Shown piece by piece: positions 18,321 through 29,442 of a stretch of DNA of 64,000 nt (position 1 is the stretch's first letter; each line of letters opens with the position of its first letter). The notes below the pieces were generated by a model. It was given only the letters and a program-made list of their open reading frames with translations, was not told the DNA's origin and ran no database searches. Where the stretch lies: the IMG/VR virus record IMGVR_UViG_3300030430_005214, positions 26,853 to 90,852 of that record. One strand, written 5' to 3'. This DNA comes from a virus. Made by a program: the position numbers and the translations under genes.

Positions 18321-21300
18321 TTAACTATCCTCTTCATCTTCATTACCTGATTGGTAAGAGTTAATCAGTGTGTTAATCAAGTCAGGAGAAATAATATTAG
18401 TTTCATTACCACCAAAGTTACTACTTTGTACAATTTGGTTGATCAAATCTAAGTTGACAGCACCCGATTCCGATCCTTGATATTGTTGTAAATAATTTTC
18501 AAAGAATTTACTTTGTTGTCCAATCTTATCAAGACAAGGTGCTAAAGGTGGTTGTTTTTGTTCTTCTACAGGCCCTTGTTCATCACCATCTTTATCTTGA
18601 TTTATTAATTTAGCAGCGATGCCGAACGGTGTCAGTGGACCAGGAAGCAACCATGGCGTTTGCCAAGTCGGATCGACTATGTTTGCAAACGCTGATAAAA
18701 ATCCCTTTAAAAGACCCAAGCCTATTTGCCCTGCGGCCTCACCAATTTCATCTAATGTTACAACGTCTTTAGCGCGGGTAGGATGATAGATATCGCCATT
18801 TGCAGCGGCAGCTGCTGACAATAAAATATTAAGAGAATTTTTAATTGATGGATTAAAATTTGTTTCCATTTTGGGATAATTGGTCTCAACAAATATTTTA
18901 TGTAGCAAAGAGATTATAGTTGTTTGCTCTTTAAGGAAAACAGATTTTAAAAGTTTTTCAAATGTTTCTCTATTTTCTTGGCCGGCATACAACATTATGA
19001 TAAACAAATCAAAAATATTCATCTTATTATCTATAAAAACAGGAACCAAGTCTTTATTAACAGCCAATCCACCGCGTATTGCACGATATTTAATTGGAAA
19101 TTGAAGAAAGTAAAACTCAGAAAGCCCACCTACACCTGGTATAGATTCGACCAGGGCTTTTCGATAACCTAAATGGTTTTCTGGATCACCGGCGCCGAAT
19201 GAGTAGCCATCACCCAGAATAGTGCCATCCATGGCATATTTTCTATTTGGACCAGTAGGACTATAAGGTAAAGGATCGGAATAAGGAAATACAAATTGAT
19301 CCTCAAATTTAGCAGGTTTAAACTTTTCATTTAGCTTATAGCCTATTTTTTCTACGTCATCGTCATTGTACTCTGCCCAACCGAAATTATATTCCCACTT
19401 TAATTGTATGTAAGGTCTTATTCCTGTGGCCCAATCGCCATTATCCAAAAATGATGATCCAGCTGCTTCTCCAGATACATCAAAAATCTTTTGTAGGTGC
19501 GCCTTGACTAAAATATTGTATTCTTGCCTAGTCAAGAATTGATTTGATTCAGGAATATTTTTACTTAGAAATAAAGGATATTTTATTTGATTTTGAGAGC
19601 TTATAGGGCCTAAATCATTGTCATCAGTCACCGTACCCAACGACCCAAAGCTTGGTTCACCAATAAATTGATCCGCTATAGATTGAAAAGATTTTAAAGA
19701 TGCTTCCGTTAAAGCATTCGAAATTAATTCTTTATTTTGATGACCATCAATAAATAAAGCATCAAGAATATCGGTTAAAGAAAGAAACTCACTGCCCGCA
19801 AAAGGGTCATCCAGTGATTTGCCAACATTCCACCAAATATTATTAAGATAAGAGACTTTCTCTATCGTATTAACAGAGCTTTTAGAAAAATTTGAATAGC
19901 TTTTAAGTTTATAAAAATAACTATATATATCATTTTTATTATTTGAAAATACAAATTCATTAATGTTATTCGTGTTTAGTATCACACTAGCATCAAGACC
20001 ATCGATGTTATAAAAATTTTCATCAAAATAATACCCTGCTTTGTCAATTTTTATAAAAAAGTCAAACCAGGTCAGTTCCTGCTTAATTGGTTGTTTCAAT
20101 TCAAAGAAGGGAAGTTGAAGGGTGCTTGATTTTCTTTCATGTCCAATTTTTTCTTCTATGAGTGTTTTTTGTTTTGTATAAGCAGTTAATGGCCCAAGAA
20201 GAGGAGTTGGAGCAGTGTTTTCAAATACAGAATTATAAAATTCGGCAGATATTTGACCAGTAAGATCAGCTATTTTTGTTTCTATTCTGGTTACAGTATT
20301 AAATTCGTAAATATCAGAAATCTTTTGAGAATATAACCACTGAAAGAAGTTTCTGCCTTTAACATATATAACATTGTCAATTGTTGTTGAAATATTAAAT
20401 AGTGGTTTTTGTTCCAGTAAGCTACCTTCGAGGAGTGCTTTTAGATCTTGCATGAATATGTTTTCATTACGAATGAGCTGAAAAAATTCTCCTGTTCTAG
20501 AATTTAATTCTGGGTTTACATAATGTGAATTTGGATTATTAATAAATAATGTATCAATTGTTAGATTATTTAATTGGTTTGTTGTTTCTGTATCTAAAAG
20601 TTCATTTTGAATGTCAAAAATATCTTTTGACTGCAATATATTAAGACTATCGTTATCAACTGGGTAAGTAAATCTTCCTAATAAACTTTCAACATCGCTT
20701 AAATAAGTTTTTCCAAAAACAGACATGTCAACAAAACCGAACAATGAACTTTTCGAAAAAGAAGTATACCAGTTAAGATTATCCAAATTAGCAAAAAAGT
20801 TATCTTCAAAATTATATTTAAAAAACCAATACATTAAATCAAACCCGACGTCCGGATTTAAATTAGTATATTGGAATATTGGACTAGAGGCGTCTTCGTT
20901 GTCTAAGTTATCTATAAACTCAATTATTTGCGGAAACAACATAAATAATCTCGTATCATACAAAAACATTTTTAATTTTTTTTTGTAGTTGTCGGTGCCG
21001 ATACCGGGTTCAACATATTTACCTAAGAACAACAAAAACGTTTCAATGAGTTGTTTTAACTGTGGGTCGGAAAAGAAATTTGTTTTTGGCTTAATTTCAA
21101 TATATTTTTCTAAAATTAAACCATCTTTAGGTATTGTTTCTATTCCCGGTTGTTTATCCGTGGCTGTAAAATTATAATTAAGCTCCGGAGCTAAATCCGA
21201 TGCGGCGGCTAAAAAGTAATTAAAAGAATTTTGTTCGCCAACTACGGCCAAAGGATAAGTGCTAATATTTCCTTTAAAAGAAATTTTCGTTTTACCATCA

Positions 21301-24300
21301 TTTATTGGAAGATAATCGTTTATTAAAGCATCAACTTGATCTATTCTATCTGCTTTTTTAATCGGTGGTGGCGCTGCTTCATCACTGATAATTTCAAATT
21401 CTGAGCTAGCCTCAGATGCGTTTTCGGCTAAGAGTTGATATTCTGATTTATCAAAAAGAATTTCTTCTTCACTAAAAGTGTTTGCAAATAAAGAAGAAAA
21501 TTCACTTTTAATAAATGCTATCTGTGAGTCAATTTCAAATTGCAATGCAAATTCATCTGTTAGTGCTTCATTCTGAAATAAAATTCTTGTAATTTCAGTT
21601 ATAAACTTTTTTAAAATTTGATCATAAAAATCTTCAAATTTATAATAATCTGATTCAAATCTTTGATTTAAAGAGTTTATTATTTCAGATCTTAAAATTT
21701 GTTCATAAATACTTTTTGGGACATTAGAATTAAAAAATCCAAAGCCGCGGGGGAACACACTAAAAACAAAAATTGATTTTAAGAATTCTTTTATTGTAAT
21801 ACTTCTAATAAAAGCGTCAGTAGCTACTTTTACAACTGCAACATTTATAGGAGTTTCTGTTGCTGAATTCGGAGACAAGCAGACTAGTCTTTGAGAAAGC
21901 TTTACAACCTGATCTATAAACGCACTTTTATTCATAAAGCCTAAAAAGCATGTAGACTCTGTGCCGCCGGCACTTGTAATTGAATTGATGTTTTTATTAA
22001 GATTAAGTTTTTCCCAATTTTCTCTCTCGTATAATCCTAATTTAAAAGTATCTAAAGCTAAATCAAAAAACATTCCATTTATAATTTTAGAATAAAAATC
22101 ATTTTTTAAAGAAAGCTCACAAACTTTTTGTTTAACAATCTCATTGTATTTTGGTTGATTAATTACACCTGTATCGTATTTAAATAAAATCTCCTGGGCT
22201 GTTTCTCCAGATTCAAAATATTGATTTTCTTTATAACTTGCTAAAGTGAAGACGGAGCCGCCGGCGTCTGCTTCTTCGGTGGCGTCCTCATCGACGTTTT
22301 GAATATGATACGCAAAATCAGTAATATTTCCAGCAGAAGAATAAACAAAATTAATACCCCTTTTTATATTAAAATTGTCAGGTTCACTTTCAAAATTAAA
22401 AACGAGGCCCGGGCCGGTGAGAGCGCTTTGACCTTGAAATCTTATTTGATTATTGTTGAATGCCTCTAAATAAGATGTATATACTTTTGAACCGACAATA
22501 TTTCGACTTTTTTGAATTTCTGTTAAACTGTCAAGGTTGTCTTCAATAAATTGCTCTGTCGATACAAAAGTTCCGGGTTGGACATCTCTAAATCCATCTA
22601 TTCCTTTTTCAATATCTTCAAAAATAATTTTATAGTTAGATATATCACCTTCAAATAATGTATCTAAATTTCCAAAAACAGAGTCTGCTAAAATTTTAGC
22701 ATTACTTATCTCCAATTCAGTTAATTTAGCGCTACCATCCTCACACGGATCTAAAGGTCTATTTTCTTTAAAAAGATTATTGATATCAGGTATAAGATTT
22801 CCTAATATAAGAGTTTTAAGCGCTTTGTTTGCAGCTAGAGCATCTTTTACACCATCGGGGTCAATTCCATTGCTAAACACATCTGCTAGTGTTGTTTCAT
22901 CTAAACCCATACATATTTCAAATAATTTTGATTTTTGATCATTAAAATCTTTTGCCGCTTCTGCACAAAAAGAAAAATCAAAATCTTTGTTTATGAATGA
23001 AAAAAGTTCTTTTATACCTTGAATATTTCCATAGTATGCTAAAAAATCTGTGTCTTGAAGAAAACTTAACTCACTTATCAATCCAATTGCTGCTTCGTAT
23101 AATCTTGGACCGGCTGTTTGATCTATCATTGAACAAATCTGTCTAATGGAAAAATTAGCAGATATAAGATCCAGAATTTGCTTATATATATCAGGTGTTA
23201 TAGTATCGTCAATTTTTTTGGCTTCTTTATAGGATTTACTATTATCAATGGAGCCGATTTTTCCGCCAGTTTTTGACTTTGAGTCGATTATAAAATTAGA
23301 TAAATCGATTGCACCGAATGGGTCAAATGGTGTATTTACAAGCTCTTCTTCGGAACAAAATTCTGTAATTTTACCTATAGTGTAGAATATGCCACTTAAA
23401 ATCAAATCCCTTGCCAAATTTAAACCTATCTGTTTAAATTGTTCTAACAATTCTTCAAAAATGTCTCTTACAGGATAATCTGTTCTTAAGAACATTTGCA
23501 TTTTTCTTTTAAACGCTTTACCTACAGAAGCTGCATTATCTTCAAAAAACTCTCCAACCTCCTTGGCATCTCTAAAAAGCTGATATATAAAATATATAAC
23601 TGCTGGTACGGTGCCGTAAATAGCTAAACACAGATAGTATCTTTTTGTTCCGTCTTCGGCGCTAAATATTTCATTAATATATTCGTCAAAAGTCTCTACT
23701 CCAAATTCTTCAAACTTTTTAAGAGTAATCCATGGCGAAGTATCTCGCTTTTGCAGCTCTTCTAATGTGGCAATTATTTGCTTAAACTTGATTAAATTTA
23801 TGTCAAATATATTTTTTCGGCTTTGAAGATCTTGAGCCATGTAATTTTCAGGAAAAAGAAATGCTGTCCCGTCAGAGTTTAAATAATCTTGCGGAACTGC
23901 AACACCAGATTTTAAATTGCTGTATATTTGTCCACTAATGTTATTAAGATTATTTATGGTTTCTGCAATCGATTCATTACCAGCTAATGTTCCGGGTGAG
24001 CCAAGCGAGCCAAATAATTGATTAGCAGCATAACTGCTCTTGACTTCTGCCTTTTCAGCTTGTGTTAAATGCGGACAAACAATAATTAATCTAGGTATAA
24101 TATCCTCCATTAATGAACGATATATAAATGCTTGATCCTCTCCGTTGTTCTTTGCAGCCGTTAGACTACTTATTTGTGAGGTTAAAGATCCAATTTGTGT
24201 ATTATAATATTTATCTAGATTTACTAAATTTTCTGGCGGCGTTTGGCCAGGAATGTCTGTAAATACTTTATTTTTATCATTTTGTACATTTTGATTGTCT

Positions 24301-26132
24301 ACAAGTTTATCTCTTCTATCTATTAAGCTTTTAATTCTGTCATCAATTGTACTTCTCCCAAAAGTACTTTCTAAAGACTTTCCTAATTGATCATTAAGTT
24401 GTGCTGGGCTTAACCCTGATGACGCACCTACAGCATCAATCACTGCTTCGTATGAAATTAACATTCTACTTATAAAGCTTTTCATCAGCGGACCCGTCGT
24501 CCAAGAATAGCTTTGATCTGCATCTTTTAAAATATCTGTCGTATTTTGTATTGATCTTGATATTATATCTTCGCCCCACTTTACTTGTGGATCTAATATT
24601 TTGTTGAAGTAGATATCACCCAATTCTTTTGCTAAATCTTTGGCGATTCCATCGTCCATTTCTTCTAAGCCTTGAACTATTGCCTCTTTGTGATCATCGA
24701 ATGCTTTCAAAATATCTTTACATATGATATCTAATAATTCATCTACAGGAATTAATTTTAAAAGACATTTTACCGATAAAGATATTAATGAGTCGACATC
24801 GATATAATTCAAAAGCTGTTCATAGTAGTCTTCTACGCTATTAATTTCTTGAAATTTTCCTGCAATAAAAGAGTCACCAAGTAAATCTCCGATAGCTTCA
24901 TATTGCTTAGACATTTCTTGTTGCATTTGGTCTTTAAATGCGTCATTAAATCTTTCACCTGTTGGGAAATAATTTTTATAATATTCATCATCTAGTAATC
25001 TAACATCTCCTAAAATAAAGCTTTCTATTAATGCCTGTGTGACTTCATTGACAACTATGCTACTTCTGGGAAACAAGTATTTATTCAAAAACATTTTCGT
25101 TTCATCAGCATTGACAAAGACACTTGAATTAACTGGGCCGCCTTGTGGGGCAGTGGCTTTCTCATTTAGCTGAAAGTTGAGATTATACCTGTTATATATT
25201 TTGGACAGATTAAACACTAATGAGTTTAATGTACTGTCGTTAAAGTAAGAGGGAGTGCTTGTCGTTGAATCCACAAGAAGAACCGATAGACTTCCTGGGC
25301 GATCGGCCGGTAATTGCGCTAGGCCCCCAGAGCCCGCAGCTGCATCGGCACGCTTAGATAGAAAAATTTTTTCAAATTTATAGTCATCTAAAGAAAATTC
25401 AATTTTTACATAGTCATTTACAATATCTGCATTCACCTTCCCACCAGAAGTTGTATAGTCATTAACTATTCCAACAACAGCATCGTTTAAAGATCTTATT
25501 TGCGTAGCTAAATAATTTAAGTTAATTGGTCTATCAAGCGTTATATTATAATAGTCAATTTTTTGTTTTAGTAGCTGCATGACGCGAGATGCGACATACG
25601 ACATTAATTTTAAATCAGCTATTTTATATACAACAAATCTTTTGTCGACCCCCGTTAGCCCGGAAACAATAGAAATATTAGAAGTAGATATACCCTTGGG
25701 TAAGTTGCCGGCGACAGTAGTGCCCGGAGAATTCAACTTTGAAGCTGTTTTTGTAGAAAGGAGACCTGGGTTCATCGATTGAAGTACGTCTCCTCTCATA
25801 AAAAAGTAAAACGTTGCTCCCGGGCCATTTATGGGGTCGCCCTTAAGACCGTCAGTTGTAAAGAAATCTCGGGGTTCTTGACCATCTGGTGGGTTATTGT
25901 CGACATACACTATTTTATTTTTATCGAGAAAGTCTTTTAAAAACTTGTTTTCGAGAACGCCAAGGGAACCAGGCGCAATGTTTTCACCAAAAAAATTACA
26001 TGTATTGCGAAAACCGCCATTAGTTTTGTAAAAAATTAATTTGTTATAATATTTTTTGGCTAATTTTCCGGCTTGAAACTCTTTGATTAGCTCTTTTTGT
26101 TTTTGTTTTGGTTCTATTATTATGTTGCTCAT
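18321..26132 (-). CDS. giant baseplate-region protein of unknown function (2603 aa)
   Basis: I cannot assign a family. The protein is mostly helical and charged in its first 1200 residues, then more mixed. It has a hydrophobic stretch near residues 831-850 (LCLAIYGTVPAVIYFIYQLF) and a second near 910-930 (LARDLILSGIFYTIGKI), unusual for a soluble baseplate protein. Asp/Glu-Asn-rich linkers occur throughout, and the tail is acidic (SGNEDEEDS). It lies directly upstream of the gp25- and gp6-like genes and downstream of the spike/peptidase genes, so a baseplate, hub or tape-measure-associated role is likely, but it lacks the long coiled coil of an ordinary tape measure. Confidence 0.7.
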   Translation of the reverse strand: MSNIIIEPKQKQKELIKEFQAGKLAKKYYNKLIFYKTNGGFRNTCNFFGENIAPGSLGVLENKFLKDFLDKNKIVYVDNNPPDGQEPRDFFTTDGLKGDPINGPGATFYFFMRGDVLQSMNPGLLSTKTASKLNSPGTTVAGNLPKGISTSNISIVSGLTGVDKRFVVYKIADLKLMSYVASRVMQLLKQKIDYYNITLDRPINLNYLATQIRSLNDAVVGIVNDYTTSGGKVNADIVNDYVKIEFSLDDYKFEKIFLSKRADAAAGSGGLAQLPADRPGSLSVLLVDSTTSTPSYFNDSTLNSLVFNLSKIYNRYNLNFQLNEKATAPQGGPVNSSVFVNADETKMFLNKYLFPRSSIVVNEVTQALIESFILGDVRLLDDEYYKNYFPTGERFNDAFKDQMQQEMSKQYEAIGDLLGDSFIAGKFQEINSVEDYYEQLLNYIDVDSLISLSVKCLLKLIPVDELLDIICKDILKAFDDHKEAIVQGLEEMDDGIAKDLAKELGDIYFNKILDPQVKWGEDIISRSIQNTTDILKDADQSYSWTTGPLMKSFISRMLISYEAVIDAVGASSGLSPAQLNDQLGKSLESTFGRSTIDDRIKSLIDRRDKLVDNQNVQNDKNKVFTDIPGQTPPENLVNLDKYYNTQIGSLTSQISSLTAAKNNGEDQAFIYRSLMEDIIPRLIIVCPHLTQAEKAEVKSSYAANQLFGSLGSPGTLAGNESIAETINNLNNISGQIYSNLKSGVAVPQDYLNSDGTAFLFPENYMAQDLQSRKNIFDINLIKFKQIIATLEELQKRDTSPWITLKKFEEFGVETFDEYINEIFSAEDGTKRYYLCLAIYGTVPAVIYFIYQLFRDAKEVGEFFEDNAASVGKAFKRKMQMFLRTDYPVRDIFEELLEQFKQIGLNLARDLILSGIFYTIGKITEFCSEEELVNTPFDPFGAIDLSNFIIDSKSKTGGKIGSIDNSKSYKEAKKIDDTITPDIYKQILDLISANFSIRQICSMIDQTAGPRLYEAAIGLISELSFLQDTDFLAYYGNIQGIKELFSFINKDFDFSFCAEAAKDFNDQKSKLFEICMGLDETTLADVFSNGIDPDGVKDALAANKALKTLILGNLIPDINNLFKENRPLDPCEDGSAKLTELEISNAKILADSVFGNLDTLFEGDISNYKIIFEDIEKGIDGFRDVQPGTFVSTEQFIEDNLDSLTEIQKSRNIVGSKVYTSYLEAFNNNQIRFQGQSALTGPGLVFNFESEPDNFNIKRGINFVYSSAGNITDFAYHIQNVDEDATEEADAGGSVFTLASYKENQYFESGETAQEILFKYDTGVINQPKYNEIVKQKVCELSLKNDFYSKIINGMFFDLALDTFKLGLYERENWEKLNLNKNINSITSAGGTESTCFLGFMNKSAFIDQVVKLSQRLVCLSPNSATETPINVAVVKVATDAFIRSITIKEFLKSIFVFSVFPRGFGFFNSNVPKSIYEQILRSEIINSLNQRFESDYYKFEDFYDQILKKFITEITRILFQNEALTDEFALQFEIDSQIAFIKSEFSSLFANTFSEEEILFDKSEYQLLAENASEASSEFEIISDEAAPPPIKKADRIDQVDALINDYLPINDGKTKISFKGNISTYPLAVVGEQNSFNYFLAAASDLAPELNYNFTATDKQPGIETIPKDGLILEKYIEIKPKTNFFSDPQLKQLIETFLLFLGKYVEPGIGTDNYKKKLKMFLYDTRLFMLFPQIIEFIDNLDNEDASSPIFQYTNLNPDVGFDLMYWFFKYNFEDNFFANLDNLNWYTSFSKSSLFGFVDMSVFGKTYLSDVESLLGRFTYPVDNDSLNILQSKDIFDIQNELLDTETTNQLNNLTIDTLFINNPNSHYVNPELNSRTGEFFQLIRNENIFMQDLKALLEGSLLEQKPLFNISTTIDNVIYVKGRNFFQWLYSQKISDIYEFNTVTRIETKIADLTGQISAEFYNSVFENTAPTPLLGPLTAYTKQKTLIEEKIGHERKSSTLQLPFFELKQPIKQELTWFDFFIKIDKAGYYFDENFYNIDGLDASVILNTNNINEFVFSNNKNDIYSYFYKLKSYSNFSKSSVNTIEKVSYLNNIWWNVGKSLDDPFAGSEFLSLTDILDALFIDGHQNKELISNALTEASLKSFQSIADQFIGEPSFGSLGTVTDDNDLGPISSQNQIKYPLFLSKNIPESNQFLTRQEYNILVKAHLQKIFDVSGEAAGSSFLDNGDWATGIRPYIQLKWEYNFGWAEYNDDDVEKIGYKLNEKFKPAKFEDQFVFPYSDPLPYSPTGPNRKYAMDGTILGDGYSFGAGDPENHLGYRKALVESIPGVGGLSEFYFLQFPIKYRAIRGGLAVNKDLVPVFIDNKMNIFDLFIIMLYAGQENRETFEKLLKSVFLKEQTTIISLLHKIFVETNYPKMETNFNPSIKNSLNILLSAAAAANGDIYHPTRAKDVVTLDEIGEAAGQIGLGLLKGFLSAFANIVDPTWQTPWLLPGPLTPFGIAAKLINQDKDGDEQGPVEEQKQPPLAPCLDKIGQQSKFFENYLQQYQGSESGAVNLDLINQIVQSSNFGGNETNIISPDLINTLINSYQSGNEDEEDS

Positions 26133-26158
26133 TGTTGCCTTTTAAGTGATTAAAATAA

Positions 26159-27886
26159 TTAGTTTGTTCTGTTTTTCTCGCTTAATATTTTATATGATCC
26201 CAATTTACTAAAAGCAGCAGTATCATTATTTATTCTGTTTTGACCAGCAGCTTTACAACCTGTCGTTTGTATCATGTTGTTCAGCATGGCGTCTCTGCCA
26301 GCGTTTACAACTTCAGGAGAAGTGTAATTTTTCCCTCCACCAAGAGCTAAAGGATTAGTGCCATTCGTAGACATAAAACCAATCAAAATAGCAAACGGGT
26401 CATAGTGTGTGTGTTGGGCTAAAGCAGCGTTAAATTTAAATTGTGATTGAAGAAAATCTAACAGAATAGCTGAGACTTCGCCTACACTTTTAGACAATCC
26501 CTCTAAGTAAGTTGTTAGATTATCTCCTTTTACCAGTGGTTGCAAATCTTGATCTTCATTACCAGCGATTAAATCAATTCCAAACTTAGAATATTGTTCT
26601 CCACCTCTAGAATTTGTTTTATCCGTTCCTGTGATCAATCTTATACCAGACGTTCTAGACATAAGAACTACATCGTCAGCTTTTACTGCCGCGACTGATA
26701 TTCCCTGTCTTGTTTCAGTTGGACTAAACTCTTTAATTTTGCTTATAACTTTTGAATACGTTCCGCCGGCAACCCTTAATAAGTTATCAACATCGGACTT
26801 TTGAGATAGGTAAACATATGCAGCATCTCCAATTAAATCATTTGGCTTCACAACTGGTGCTGGAGGGCCGGCCTGTCCTTCTGGTAGTTGTTCCATTATA
26901 ATATTGTCGGGTGATCTACCAGCAAACATATATACGGCGCCGGATTTGGTATGCCCTCTTAATTTATAAAATTCATCTCTCGTTGCGATGATACCAGAGT
27001 TATTTTTACTTTGCAATACAGCATCTCCAGGCTTTGCATCCAAAGGGGGCACTGGTTCAATAAGGCGACCGCCACCGATGCCATTAAGATATCCCAGCTT
27101 AAGCTCTTCGGCTGTCTCATATATTCTTTGATCTTCTGCGGATAGACCAGACAAATCGAAAGCTGGAACTTTATTCAAAGACTTTGGCTTATTTATTGCC
27201 GGCATATCACCAGGCGATGCACCTTGATTAATCGATGCAGGTCCTGAATTTATCTGACTTTCATTATAACCAATTTGACTCGGCTGATTACCAACAAGAC
27301 CTAAATTTGCCTCTAGATTACCCGCTATAGAAACTCCAGATGCGATTGATTCATAACTATCAATCTCTATCTCGTCTTCAATTTCATCTTCGTTTTCATC
27401 AGTGGCGCCATGCTCCCCTCCAGAAAGCTGTTCATCTAGACTATCGAGAAAACCCTCTGGGGCGGCCGACTCATATTTTTCTAGATCTTTTTGTTGTTCA
27501 GCAACAATGGCATCGATTTCGTTTTCTAATGCATTTGCATTTTGACTTAAAATAACATCTATAACACTTGTATTTTCTTGCGAAGTGAGATTTGCAAGTT
27601 CTTTGCGAAAATATAAATTAACCTTTTCGTAATCTATTTTGCTTTTATCTATATTTAAAAAGTAAAAAACTATATTTGCATTATATTCATCTTTGGTTGT
27701 ATTAAGTATCGGATCAGGATCATTAAAATAAACATCTGCTGATGTTTCAAGCTCTGCGCTGTCTTTAGGTATCGTGTAAACTTTTTCAGTTTTACTATAT
27801 TCGCCCTTTAATATCTTTAGTGTAGATATTGTTAAAGAAGGCTGCCCACCATCTAATTGTGACGCAAAAGCTTGTAAAAATCTCAT
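26159..27886 (-). CDS. putative baseplate spike/hub-associated structural protein (575 aa)
   Basis: The N-terminal 140 residues look like an all-beta/alpha domain; 140-300 is a disordered acidic linker (EDEIEDEIEIDSYES). The C-terminal half has a repetitive beta-rich stretch (VAAVKADDVVLMSRTSGIRL, then SKFGIDLIAGNEDQDLQPLV) followed by a helical region ending in AQHTHYDP. The GIRL/GIDLIAGN pattern resembles uncharacterised structural proteins of marine myoviruses. The ATG overlaps the peptidase-like gene stop as ATGA, implying coupled translation. Spike or hub is my inference from the beta-rich C-terminus and its peptidase neighbour. Confidence 0.6.
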   Translation of the reverse strand: MRFLQAFASQLDGGQPSLTISTLKILKGEYSKTEKVYTIPKDSAELETSADVYFNDPDPILNTTKDEYNANIVFYFLNIDKSKIDYEKVNLYFRKELANLTSQENTSVIDVILSQNANALENEIDAIVAEQQKDLEKYESAAPEGFLDSLDEQLSGGEHGATDENEDEIEDEIEIDSYESIASGVSIAGNLEANLGLVGNQPSQIGYNESQINSGPASINQGASPGDMPAINKPKSLNKVPAFDLSGLSAEDQRIYETAEELKLGYLNGIGGGRLIEPVPPLDAKPGDAVLQSKNNSGIIATRDEFYKLRGHTKSGAVYMFAGRSPDNIIMEQLPEGQAGPPAPVVKPNDLIGDAAYVYLSQKSDVDNLLRVAGGTYSKVISKIKEFSPTETRQGISVAAVKADDVVLMSRTSGIRLITGTDKTNSRGGEQYSKFGIDLIAGNEDQDLQPLVKGDNLTTYLEGLSKSVGEVSAILLDFLQSQFKFNAALAQHTHYDPFAILIGFMSTNGTNPLALGGGKNYTSPEVVNAGRDAMLNNMIQTTGCKAAGQNRINNDTAAFSKLGSYKILSEKNRTN

Positions 27887-29406
27887 TTATCTAATCCCAA
27901 TTCCTTTACAATATCTTCGCCCTCTACTCCTAAAACCTGCAGTATGTTTGGGACCCTCTCGTCGACTTCATGAAGAAAATTATCAAAAGGCATTTGACGA
28001 ACCCTTTTCTTACTGTTTGCAATCTTTGGTTTTCTTTTCTGAAAAAGTGCCTTTGATCTTCCAATGTAATTTGCAACATTTGCCAACTCATCAACGCCTT
28101 TTCTATTAAAATTTTTGCTTTTAAGTGTTCTCAAAGCCAGATCAACGCGCCAGCCAGAATATGGTGTGCCTTTATTGCTGGACGTAGTTATTCCTCGTGC
28201 AACGTAACCTTTCTTTGGCGCAACATTGTGTTTACTTTCCTTTACGGTTCTTCCGCTGCATAGGTCGTCTGAGCCATCACCATTTAAATCCATATCAAGA
28301 TAAAATATACCTCGTTTCTGGTTTCCTTGTTTTTTGCGGCCGAGCACGGTGGCTACGCCAAAATAACCTTCAAAATCATAATGCACGTTCGCTGATGAGC
28401 CAGGACAGCAGCCGCCTTTTGAAGTACTACCAGCCTGATCAAGTCTTGGACCAGTAATACCTACAGGCTTAGTAGATCTTGGTCGCGGTATACATGATGC
28501 AGTCTGTCCAGTTTCATCCCCTGTGGCTGCCACATTAGTCGATAAATTGAGATACATCCCAAGTTTAGCACGAGGGAGCCTACCCTCATTAACAAGCAGC
28601 GCTATGGAATTGTGATATTGTAGGACTGGTATAATATATTTTCTTCCATTGTAAGTGCATTCCACCATCGAATCAGAAGCAATACCGTAACCATGATTAC
28701 CTTTATCTGGGCTTTGTCCGGGATATCCGCGAGAATAAGAAGTAACCACAACTTTAGGATTACTAATGTGTGGACTTAATTGCCAATATCTTGTAACAAC
28801 CTCACAAAACGCAGCTTGCAATCTAGCAAAATGTTTCTTTGCTAAAATAAATTCTTCTTCAGTAAAATTCTTTCTAATGTGTTTTTGTATTTCAGGCTTG
28901 CCTCCTCTTTTATAACCTGTGCCGCCGCCTCGTGGGTCAATTTTTCCACCGCGCAGATTATCAGGCACTGGGAGTGGCTGTCCTTTATCGTTGTACTTTA
29001 ACAGACCTTCATCAACCATATATTTTCTTTTTAAGCCGATTGGAAAAGATTTTTCTACGTCTTTTATAAATTTATCGTATTGTGCTCTAGACATTCTAAA
29101 ATAATCAGTTGGATTTTTAACATCGTATGCATTGGAAAGTTTATTGATTTGTTTTTTTAACTTTCTAATCTTTCTCTGGATTTTTCTTTTTTGCTTCTTA
29201 TCAAAAGGGGGATCAGTGGAATTAGGATCGTTTGTGCCAGCAGACAGTATACTTTCTTGTGCAGCTAAATCTTTTTTTATCTCATTAACTTTGTCAGAAT
29301 AGGTGGCTATAAAGTCAATAGCGTGACCAGAATCAAATTGAGATTGAGAACTTGTGTTGATTGGTTCTGATACTGGATCAAATGGTTTATGTACAAAGTT
29401 ACTCAT
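27883..29406 (-). CDS. tail-associated putative M15-like peptidoglycan peptidase (507 aa)
   Basis: The central domain (about 170-400) shows VVVTSYSRG at 219-226 and then HGYGIASD at 238-245, matching the HxxGxAxD zinc-site pattern of M15 D,D-carboxypeptidases and L,D-endopeptidases. A possible third ligand is H342 in VHYDFEGYF; the Glu three residues before it, usual in M15, is not seen. Residues 70-95 are a very basic coiled segment (KKQKRKIQRKIRKLKKQ). A cluster of Cys (GGCCPG) lies at 331-336. A cell-wall-cutting enzyme in the baseplate would fit the neighbouring spike-like gene. Activity is unproven, and a non-catalytic M15-fold protein is possible. Confidence 0.55.
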   Translation of the reverse strand: MSNFVHKPFDPVSEPINTSSQSQFDSGHAIDFIATYSDKVNEIKKDLAAQESILSAGTNDPNSTDPPFDKKQKRKIQRKIRKLKKQINKLSNAYDVKNPTDYFRMSRAQYDKFIKDVEKSFPIGLKRKYMVDEGLLKYNDKGQPLPVPDNLRGGKIDPRGGGTGYKRGGKPEIQKHIRKNFTEEEFILAKKHFARLQAAFCEVVTRYWQLSPHISNPKVVVTSYSRGYPGQSPDKGNHGYGIASDSMVECTYNGRKYIIPVLQYHNSIALLVNEGRLPRAKLGMYLNLSTNVAATGDETGQTASCIPRPRSTKPVGITGPRLDQAGSTSKGGCCPGSSANVHYDFEGYFGVATVLGRKKQGNQKRGIFYLDMDLNGDGSDDLCSGRTVKESKHNVAPKKGYVARGITTSSNKGTPYSGWRVDLALRTLKSKNFNRKGVDELANVANYIGRSKALFQKRKPKIANSKKRVRQMPFDNFLHEVDERVPNILQVLGVEGEDIVKELGLDK

Positions 29407-29442
29407 ATTGTTTCCTTTAAACTATATCGACTATCAATTTTA

